Shown here one piece after another: positions 26,931-33,379 of a stretch of 33,379 nt of DNA (positions within the stretch are counted from its first letter, which is position 1; each line of letters begins with the position of its first letter). The translations under genes and the position numbers were made by a program. The stretch lies in the NCBI GenBank assembly GCA_947481355.1, contig CANKGM010000002.1, positions 1 to 33,379 of the forward strand. The letters are read 5' to 3'. Below the pieces are notes generated by a model. The model had not been told where the DNA came from. It did no database searches and saw nothing but the letters and a program-made list of their open reading frames with translations. The stretch comes from Chitinophagaceae bacterium. GTDB lineage: Bacteria; Bacteroidota; Bacteroidia; Chitinophagales; Chitinophagaceae.

Positions 26931-28571
26931 CTACAAAGAAACTCCTCGCTTCCAAGGAATAAAATCGTCCTGATTTAATTGCACGGATTTTGGAATAACT
27001 TCCCCACTTGCAGCCTTAATGCAATACTCTAAAATCTCCTCGCCCATCTCCTGAATTGTTTTTTCTCCTTCCACTATCGGGCCGCAGTCAATATCAATAA
27101 TATCCTTCATACGTCTAGCAAGTGTACTATTTGTTGCCAGCTTTATGGTAGGACAAACAGGATTGCCTGTTGGCGTTCCTAAGCCTGTAGTAAACATAAT
27201 GAGTGTTGCACCTGAAGCGGCCTTCCCCGTTGTGGCTTCGACATCGTTGCCCGGAGTACAAACTAAACTTAAACCAGGCTTTGTTACGGGCTCTGTATAA
27301 TCCAGAACATCAACCACCGGAGAAGTACCCCCCTTTTTACATGCACCTGCACTCTTAATAGCATCTGTAATCAATCCATCTTTAATATTACCAGGTGATG
27401 GGTTCATATGAAAACCAGAACCAACCCTCACTGCCTCTTCGCTATAGGTATCCATCAACCGAATAAACTTTTCTGCCGTTTCTTTTGAAACGCTACGATC
27501 AATCAACTCTTGTTCAGCACCACATAGTTCTGGAAATTCTGCTAACAAAATCTTTCCCCCTAAACCAACAACTAAGTCAGCAAAATATCCTACAGCAGGA
27601 TTTGCAGAAATTCCACTAAACCCATCACTTCCTCCGCACTTAACACCAACGGTCAAGTGATCTAGTGAAACAGGAGTTCGTTGATTTTTATTTATTTCAA
27701 TTAAGCCTTTGAAGGTTGCATTAATTGCTTCTTTAACTAAATCTTCCTCGCTGGTAGAGCCTTGTTGTTCAAAAATAAATAACGGCTTTTCAAATAATGG
27801 ATTTCTTTTTTTAATTGTTCCTAAAAATCCATCCGTCTGAAGATGCTGACAACCCAAACTCAGCACAGTGATACCCGCCACATTTGGATGATCAGCATAA
27901 GCAGCAAGCAATTGTTCTAAGGTTGCTGAATCTTGTCGTGTTCCGCCACATCCACCTTGATGATTCAAGAATTTGATTCCATCAACATTGGCAAATAATC
28001 GATTCTCTTTGGGTGAAGCACTTAAATCAGGCAATAATTCGCTAAGAGATTCCCCTTTTTCATATGCAGCTTTCAACATTTTAGTATACTGCTTGTATTT
28101 ATCCGTTACTGCATATCCCAATTCATTATGCAATGCTTCACGAATCACATCTAAGTTTCTATTTTCACAAAACACAGTAGGAAGAAATAACCAATAATTC
28201 GCAGTACCCACTCGTCCATCATTGCGCACATATCCATTGAAGGTCCTTCCTTTATATGTTGAAACATCCGGTGCTGTCCAACTATATGTTGCCCCGCGAT
28301 ATGCATAGGGATCTGCCGCATGTTTTAGGTTTGAGGTAGTCATCAATGACCCTTGTTTTACATCACACTGCACTTTGCCCACTAGCACACCATACATAAT
28401 CACTTCACCACCAGTCTGAATGTCGTGGGTATAAAATTTATGCTTAGCAGGAACCTTATCCAATAAATGATATGTTTCCCCATTAAATACTACTTCTTTA
28501 CCTTGTTCTAAATCCGTTAGAGCAACAATTACATTGTCCTTTTCATGCACCTTCAACACTATGTTCTTCAT
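26931..28571 (-). CDS. uxaA: UxaA-family altronate dehydratase (full-length, N-terminal SAF domain)
   Basis: MKNIVLKVHEKDNVIVALTDLEQGKEVV (SAF domain), GYVRNDGRVGTANYWLFLPTVFCENRN, HQGGCGGTRQDS, VGVKCGGSDGFSGISANPAVG, GNPVCPTIKLATN. ATG at 28571 preferred over the tracked 28631. Confidence 0.92.
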   Translation of the reverse strand: MKNIVLKVHEKDNVIVALTDLEQGKEVVFNGETYHLLDKVPAKHKFYTHDIQTGGEVIMYGVLVGKVQCDVKQGSLMTTSNLKHAADPYAYRGATYSWTAPDVSTYKGRTFNGYVRNDGRVGTANYWLFLPTVFCENRNLDVIREALHNELGYAVTDKYKQYTKMLKAAYEKGESLSELLPDLSASPKENRLFANVDGIKFLNHQGGCGGTRQDSATLEQLLAAYADHPNVAGITVLSLGCQHLQTDGFLGTIKKRNPLFEKPLFIFEQQGSTSEEDLVKEAINATFKGLIEINKNQRTPVSLDHLTVGVKCGGSDGFSGISANPAVGYFADLVVGLGGKILLAEFPELCGAEQELIDRSVSKETAEKFIRLMDTYSEEAVRVGSGFHMNPSPGNIKDGLITDAIKSAGACKKGGTSPVVDVLDYTEPVTKPGLSLVCTPGNDVEATTGKAASGATLIMFTTGLGTPTGNPVCPTIKLATNSTLARRMKDIIDIDCGPIVEGEKTIQEMGEEILEYCIKAASGEVIPKSVQLNQDDFIPWKRGVSL

Positions 28572-28754
28572 AATCGAAATAAAATTTATTTTATTAATAG
28601 CCTCGCGCTGTGGGCTATAAAAATAAAACAAAAAGCGTTGTATTTCATCGTATAATTTTTAACTTCAGCAAATGCCTTTGAATATCAATCTAGCATAGAA
28701 AAGCTAAATGATATTAAAAGTCATCATCAACGTTTACAAACCAAAACTGCTTAT

Positions 28755-30482
28755 ATGACTAAAGGACTCTCCTTTTCAGACTTATTCGTATTCTTCGCAT
28801 ACATCGTTATTGTTGCCAGTTACGGTTACTGGATATATAGTAAGAAAAAGAAAAAAACGGCCGACACAAAAGACTTCTTCCTTGCTGAAGGTTCACTAGC
28901 TTGGTGGGCTATTGGAGCATCCTTGATTGCATCCAATATCTCTGCTGAACAATTCATCGGAATGAGTGGTGATGGTTTTTTTGTAGGTGTTGCTGTAAGT
29001 GTATATGAATGGTTTGCAGCAGTTGCCCTTGTCATCATAGCGGTTTGGTTCATGCCAATCTATTTGAAGAATAAAATCTTCACAATGCCTCAGTTTTTAA
29101 AGACTCGTTATAATGAATCCGTTGCACTGATCATGACAGTCTTTTGGCTTTTCTTGTACATCTTCGTGAACCTTACTTCCATTCTATACCTTGGCTCTGT
29201 TGCTATCAATGGATTATTAGGGGGGCAATACCTTCACTTAATCATGATAGTACTCATGCTTTTTGCTCTTATTATCACTTTAGGTGGGATGAAAGTAATT
29301 GGATATACAGATGTAATTCAAGTGGCTGTTTTGATTATCGGCGGACTAGCTACTACATACCTTGCGTTGACCATTGTGAGCGACAAATTTGGTAGCGGCG
29401 GTTCAGCTATTTCTGGTTTCTTAGATTTAATGAAGCAAGCTCCCGAACATTTTCACTTGATTCAACCTAAACCAACACTTACAACTACTACGATAGATCA
29501 ACCGGAGAACTTAGATATTCAGAAATACATAATTCTCCCTGGTATATTAATGTATCTCGGTGGACAGTGGGTTCTACACCTTAACTATTGGGGATGTAAT
29601 CAATACATCACACAACGTGCACTAGGAGCCGACCTAAAAACAGCTAGAACAGGTATACTATTTGCCGCATTTTTAAAATTATTAATGCCTGTTATCGTAA
29701 TGCTTCCAGGTATAGCTGCTTTCGTTTTATATAAAAATGGACATCTTCCAGAAATGGGACAAGGGAGCAAGGATGGTGCTTATTCTGCTATCCTTGGATT
29801 TTTACCTAGTGGATTAAAAGGCCTTTCTTTAGCAGCACTTACAGCAGCCATCGTTGCTTCACTTGCCGGAAAAGCCAATAGCATCTCGACCATTTTCACC
29901 CTTGATATTTTTAAGAAATACATAGACAAAAATGCAAGCGAGAAAAAATTAGTGTGGACTGGTAGACTAGCTATAGCAGCATCTATGATGGTAGCCGTAA
30001 TTTTTACTTGGAGTGATTCACTGGGTATTGGAGGTGAAGGAGGATTTACCTTCATTCAAAAATATACAGGCTTTATTAGTCCGGGTGTATTCGCAACCTT
30101 CATCCTCGGCATGTTCTGGAAACGCACCACTGGAACAGCTGCATTGGTAGGAATTATAGCTGGTCTACTATTATCAATTTTATTTAATAATTATGCTGTG
30201 CTCTTGTTTGGAAAAGAAACACTTCTTTATACGGCATTTGAATATCAAAAACTTGACCATGGAGTGGTAAAAACCATTACTGAAATTCCGTTCTTAATCA
30301 ATATCGGCTGGGCCTTTTTCTTCACTGTATTAATTATGATTGCAGTAAGTTTGGCTGGACCAAAAGTAAATGAGAAGGCATTTATATTTGAAAAGGGTAT
30401 GTTTAAATTAGAGCCCCGCTCTATCATTATGATTGTGGCGGCTTGGATGATCTTAGCAGCTCTCTATATCAGATTCTGGTAA
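28755..30482 (+). CDS. Sodium:solute symporter (SSS/SLC5) family transporter, SGLT-like
   Basis: SYGYWIYSKKKKKTADTKDFFLAEGSLAWWAIGASLIASNISAEQFIGMSGDGF, WVLHLNYWGCNQYITQRALGA, SLAALTAAIVASLAGKANSISTIFTLDIFKKYI. Confidence 0.93.
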   Translation: MTKGLSFSDLFVFFAYIVIVASYGYWIYSKKKKKTADTKDFFLAEGSLAWWAIGASLIASNISAEQFIGMSGDGFFVGVAVSVYEWFAAVALVIIAVWFMPIYLKNKIFTMPQFLKTRYNESVALIMTVFWLFLYIFVNLTSILYLGSVAINGLLGGQYLHLIMIVLMLFALIITLGGMKVIGYTDVIQVAVLIIGGLATTYLALTIVSDKFGSGGSAISGFLDLMKQAPEHFHLIQPKPTLTTTTIDQPENLDIQKYIILPGILMYLGGQWVLHLNYWGCNQYITQRALGADLKTARTGILFAAFLKLLMPVIVMLPGIAAFVLYKNGHLPEMGQGSKDGAYSAILGFLPSGLKGLSLAALTAAIVASLAGKANSISTIFTLDIFKKYIDKNASEKKLVWTGRLAIAASMMVAVIFTWSDSLGIGGEGGFTFIQKYTGFISPGVFATFILGMFWKRTTGTAALVGIIAGLLLSILFNNYAVLLFGKETLLYTAFEYQKLDHGVVKTITEIPFLINIGWAFFFTVLIMIAVSLAGPKVNEKAFIFEKGMFKLEPRSIIMIVAAWMILAALYIRFW

Positions 30483-30522
30483 GTAGAATTTAGAGTGTAG
30501 AAATAAATAGATTCTATCAACG

Positions 30523-30553
30523 AATAATGCCCCATAACGGGGCATTATTTTTT
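30523..30553 (+). terminator. Intrinsic terminator downstream of the SSS symporter
   Basis: aataatgcccc-ataac-ggggcattattttttt: 11-bp stem followed by T-tract. Confidence 0.9.
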
Positions 30554-30556
30554 CAG

Positions 30557-30643
30557 CGGAGACTGAGGGATTCGAACCCTCGAAACAGTTTCCCGTTTAC
30601 ACGCTTTCCAAGCGTGCTCCTTCAGCCACTCGGACAAGTCTCC
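30557..30643 (-). tRNA. tRNA-Ser (anticodon GGA)
   Basis: Minus strand GGAGACTTGTCCGAGTGGCTGAAGGAGCACGCTTGGAAAGCGTGTAAACGGGAAACTGTTTCGAGGGTTCGAATCCCTCAGTCTCCG. 7-bp acceptor stem GGAGACT/AGTCTCC, anticodon loop CTTGGAAAG, long variable arm, GGTTCGAATCC T-loop. CCA not encoded. Confidence 0.96.
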
Positions 30644-30677
30644 GTATAATCGGACGGCAAAAATAAACCCTTAAAAA

Positions 30678-31439
30678 TTAGAAGCCGAATATTTTTTTCG
30701 CATTGGCAGTGGTTAGATTGTCCACTTCTTCAAGTGGAATCCTTTTGATTTCACTGATTTTTTCGGCAACATATTGAACATAACTTGCTTCATTTCGCTT
30801 CCCCCTATATGGAACAGGAGATAAATATGGTGCATCTGTCTCCAATACAATTGCATCTAGCGGAACAGATTCTAATACCCTTGCTAACCCAGCGTTTTTA
30901 TAAGTAACTACACCCCCAATTCCAAGCATAAAACCTAGCTCAATAATTTTTTTAGCTTGACGCTCATCTCCACCAAAACAATGAAAAATTCCGGTTATTT
31001 TTCCTTTGCCAACTTCTTCAACAATTCGAATACAATCGTCCATCGAACTACGCGTATGGATTACAATAGGAAGATTATGTGCAATGGCCATGTTTATTTG
31101 CCTAGAAAAGGCATCGATCTGCTGCGACTTATATTCAACTGAATGATAATAATCCAATCCAATCTCTCCTATGGCTGCAAATTTTCTTTTGCCTAACCAG
31201 TCTTCAACGAGTTTAAGCTCATCCTCATAATTCGATTCTACATAGCAAGGATGAAGTCCCATCATAGGAATACAATACGCTTCATGATGATCAGCTAAAG
31301 CAATCATAGCCTCATGGGTAGATGAATCTATGGCAGGCAAGTATACTTTCTCAATCCCAGTCTTTTTAGCCCTATCGATGACCTCGTTGAGGTCGGCTAA
31401 AAACTCCTCTGAATACAAATGACAGTGTGTATCAATCAT
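30678..31439 (-). CDS. TatD family metal-dependent hydrolase (DNase)
   Basis: MIDTHCHLYSEEF, AIGEIGLDYYHS, QIDAFSRQINMAIAHNLPIVIHTRSSMDD, GIFHCFGGD, VLETDAPYLSPVPYRGKRNE. Confidence 0.95.
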   Translation of the reverse strand: MIDTHCHLYSEEFLADLNEVIDRAKKTGIEKVYLPAIDSSTHEAMIALADHHEAYCIPMMGLHPCYVESNYEDELKLVEDWLGKRKFAAIGEIGLDYYHSVEYKSQQIDAFSRQINMAIAHNLPIVIHTRSSMDDCIRIVEEVGKGKITGIFHCFGGDERQAKKIIELGFMLGIGGVVTYKNAGLARVLESVPLDAIVLETDAPYLSPVPYRGKRNEASYVQYVAEKISEIKRIPLEEVDNLTTANAKKIFGF

Positions 31440-31546
31440 TAAGGCTGAATAATTTGTGATAAAAATCCTGAAAAGTTCAGTACATCTCCTAAGTGAAAAT
31501 AGAAAAAAACCTTACCTTCCAAAAAGTTTTCATAGGGTACGGATTA

Positions 31547-31585
31547 AAAACGGGCCAGGGTTTCCACCCAGGCCCTCTCTTTTTG
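31547..31585. terminator. Candidate intrinsic terminator (bidirectional-capable hairpin) between the deacetylase and tatD genes
   Basis: GGGCCAGGGT-TTCC-ACCCAGGCCC hairpin (one internal A-A mismatch), with T-rich tail on the minus strand (CGTTTTTAATCC) and CTCTCTTTTT on the plus strand. Lies 3' of the minus-strand deacetylase gene. Confidence 0.7.
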
Positions 31586-31599
31586 AAATAACCCACAAC

Positions 31600-32223
31600 C
31601 TATTTCTTATCTAATACGCTGAACTTGAACCCCTTCTGGCTTCCTTTTTTTAACAATTCCGTTAAAGCAAACATCATATTAAGCTCTGCTTTTTCAGAGT
31701 CGTGAAACACAACAATTGACCCATTCTCAATATTTTCAGTTACACGTTTGGAAACATCAGCAGGACTAATATCCTGGTCGTAATCAGCACTCAAAATGGT
31801 CCACATTATGATTTTCATACCCATCTTTCGAATGGCACGGGCTTGATTGCCCGTCATACGCCCGTAAGGTGGTCGAAACAACGATGATTTAATGAATCCT
31901 TGTGCTTCTGCTACATCATCCACATATTCATTGGCAGAAGTCTTCCATCCATTCAAATGATGTTGAGTATGATTTCCAATAATATGACCAGCTGCTAAAA
32001 TTTGTTCGACAACTTCAGGATACTGTTTAACCCGATCTCCTATGCAAAAGAAGGTAGCCTTCGCATCATACTCATTCAATAAATCCAATACACGTGAAGT
32101 ACTGTCCGGATGAGGACCATCATCAAATGTTAAAAATATCTCGTTAGATGAAGATTCAATTCGCCAAACTCGATGTGGATAGAGCTTTTGGATAAATCGT
32201 GGAACCCGAGCAGGGATGATCAT
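31600..32223 (-). CDS. Polysaccharide deacetylase (NodB/PgdA homology, CE4)
   Basis: CE4 motifs: TFDDGPHPDST (MT1), GNHTQHHLNGW (MT2), RPPYGRMTG (MT3), IVVFHDSEKAELNM. Confidence 0.93.
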   Translation of the reverse strand: MIIPARVPRFIQKLYPHRVWRIESSSNEIFLTFDDGPHPDSTSRVLDLLNEYDAKATFFCIGDRVKQYPEVVEQILAAGHIIGNHTQHHLNGWKTSANEYVDDVAEAQGFIKSSLFRPPYGRMTGNQARAIRKMGMKIIMWTILSADYDQDISPADVSKRVTENIENGSIVVFHDSEKAELNMMFALTELLKKGSQKGFKFSVLDKK

Positions 32224-32870
32224 GCATCCTGATTTTTAAATTTCTCAAAAGCCTCCTTATTCATTTCCTCTATTAAGGTCAATAAATCTGCTTTCCCTGT
32301 TTTTTTCTCAGCACTCGTAACAAATATGGGAGGAAGTTCTACCCATGTTTTTTTCATGGCTTCAGCAAACTGACGTACATGGGAACTGACAACCTTTTGA
32401 GTTTCTTTATCTGATTTAGTGAAAACAATGGCAAATGGAACTTTCCATTCACCCAATTTATTGACAAAATCGAGGTCAAGCTGTTGTGGGGTATGCCTTG
32501 AATCAACCAAGACAAAAAGATTAATCAGATTTTCTCTAGAACGAACATATTCACCAATCATCTTCTCCCAACTCTTCCTTTTTGATGCAGAAACCTTAGC
32601 AAATCCATATCCTGGAAGATCCACCAAATACCATTGCTGCAAGGGTGCATGCTCTTTCTCCCTACTTTCTATAAAAAAATGATTGATCAATTGAGTCTTC
32701 CCTGGCGTACCGGAAGTCTTAGCTAAATTCTTAATCCCAGTGATCATATTAATCAAGGAAGATTTGCCCACGTTACTTCTTCCAATAAAAGCATATTCTG
32801 GTCTATCGGGCTTTGGACAGGCTGTATGATCGGGATTACTGATAATGTATGTTGCCTTGGTAAAGATCAT
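32220..32870 (-). CDS. engB: Ribosome biogenesis GTPase EngB/YsxC
   Basis: PEYAFIGRSNVGKSSLINMITG (G1), TSGTPGKTQLINHF (G2), LVDLPGYGFAKVSASKRKSWEKMIGEYV (G3), VFTKSDKE (G4). ATG at 32870 (MIFTKATYIISNPDHTACP) preferred over the tracked 33017, which would overlap menG. Confidence 0.94.
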   Translation of the reverse strand: MIFTKATYIISNPDHTACPKPDRPEYAFIGRSNVGKSSLINMITGIKNLAKTSGTPGKTQLINHFFIESREKEHAPLQQWYLVDLPGYGFAKVSASKRKSWEKMIGEYVRSRENLINLFVLVDSRHTPQQLDLDFVNKLGEWKVPFAIVFTKSDKETQKVVSSHVRQFAEAMKKTWVELPPIFVTSAEKKTGKADLLTLIEEMNKEAFEKFKNQDA

Positions 32871-32921
32871 GTGTGGGTTGAGATTTATAAAAGCTTTAAG
32901 ACCGATAGTGGCTAATTTGAC

Positions 32922-32929
32922 TATTTTTG
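32922..32929 (+). promoter_or_regulatory. Candidate -7 promoter element for menG/ubiE
   Basis: TATTTTTG, a perfect TAnnTTTG, ends 5 nt before the ATG at 32935. Confidence 0.45.
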
Positions 32930-32934
32930 TAGTC

Positions 32935-33379
32935 ATGGGAAAATTTGCGCACGATACTGTCGTTCCTGATATTGCATCAAATTTATCGAAAAAAGAGCAG
33001 GTGGCACTCATGTTCAACAGAATTGCCCCTCAATACGACTTTCTTAACCGGTTTTTGTCCGCCGGAATCGATATAAGTTGGAGAAAAAAGGCATTAGGAA
33101 CGCTAAAAAGCATCAATCCACAAATGATTTTAGATGTGGCAACCGGCACTGCAGACGTAGCTATTCTTGCCACAAAAATTCTTAGCCCGAAGAAAATTAT
33201 CGGAATTGACATTTCTGAAGGAATGCTTGACCTAGGAAGAAAAAAGATCAGAGAAGCACAACTAGAAAATACCATTGAACTGCAATTGGGGGATAGTGAA
33301 GCACTGAATTTTGCAGACAAAACATTTGATGCCGTCACCGTTTCATTTGGCGTGCGAAATTTTCAACAACTAGAAAAAG
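32935..33379 (+). CDS. menG: Demethylmenaquinone/2-methoxy-benzoquinol methyltransferase (UbiE/MenG), 3'-truncated by the window edge
   Basis: Not in the supplied ORF track, because no stop is reached. Manual translation: MGKFAHDTVVPDIASNLSKKEQVALMFNRIAPQYDFLNRFLSAGIDISWRKKALGTLKSINPQMILDVATGTADVAILATKILSPKKIIGIDISEGMLDLGRKKI...LQLGDSEALNFADKTFDAVTVSFGVRNFQQLEK; SAM motif I DVATGTAD and FGVRNF are UbiE-typical. Confidence 0.94.
   Translation, partial: MGKFAHDTVVPDIASNLSKKEQVALMFNRIAPQYDFLNRFLSAGIDISWRKKALGTLKSINPQMILDVATGTADVAILATKILSPKKIIGIDISEGMLDLGRKKIREAQLENTIELQLGDSEALNFADKTFDAVTVSFGVRNFQQLEK

Noticed and set aside
30557-30643. tRNA-Ser as a possible integration site for a mobile element
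   Set aside because: No integrase, direct repeat of the tRNA 3' end or cargo-like genes on either side; neighbours are housekeeping genes.
32871-33017. N-terminal extension of the engB ORF
   Set aside because: It overlaps the start of the divergent menG gene; the conserved EngB N-terminus starts at the ATG at 32870.
33030-33338. 102-aa minus-strand ORF in the track
   Set aside because: It lies antisense within the truncated menG/ubiE gene, whose plus-strand translation has clear SAM-methyltransferase motifs. The ORF protein is low-complexity and looks like an antisense artefact.
1-33379. CRISPR arrays, transposons, retrons, toxin-antitoxin or defence islands
   Set aside because: No regularly spaced repeats, transposase/reverse transcriptase/nuclease cassettes or small paired ORFs with recognisable features were seen. 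The gene content is housekeeping throughout, so no novel system is claimed.

Overview
The window reads as an AT-rich, gene-dense, mostly housekeeping segment of a Bacteroidota chromosome, probably Chitinophagaceae-like (placement inferred from gene content and protein style only). I support about 29 protein-coding genes, one tRNA-Ser(GGA) and several intrinsic terminators. There is no CRISPR array, transposase, integrase, phage module or toxin/defence cassette. The most distinctive content is type IX secretion/gliding machinery: a stand-alone PorP/SprF-like protein, then porV-porU (minus strand) divergent from gldJ (plus strand). Other genes are uvrA (5'-truncated), an exported TIM-barrel isomerase, an atypical NRAMP-family transporter, anmK, upp, an SLC13/DASS carrier, an EI24-family protein, an RsmI-like methylase, an M28 peptidase, bshA, an EnvC-like degenerate LytM protein, a DUF4292 lipoprotein, dut, ispF, murF, a DUF983 protein, a TlpA/DUF4369 thioredoxin, fbaA, a UxaA-family altronate dehydratase, an SSS symporter, tatD, a polysaccharide deacetylase, engB/ysxC and a 3'-truncated menG/ubiE that is missing from the ORF track. 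I did not find a convincing undescribed system. The observations most worth a second look are: (1) the NRAMP homologue lacks the usual TM1 DPGN and TM6 MPH metal-site motifs; (2) Bacteroidota-type TAnnTTTG promoter boxes lie 4-5 nt from the murF and menG start codons, suggesting leaderless mRNAs; (3) the porU/gldJ divergent control region; (4) the orphan PorP/SprF-like gene beside upp.
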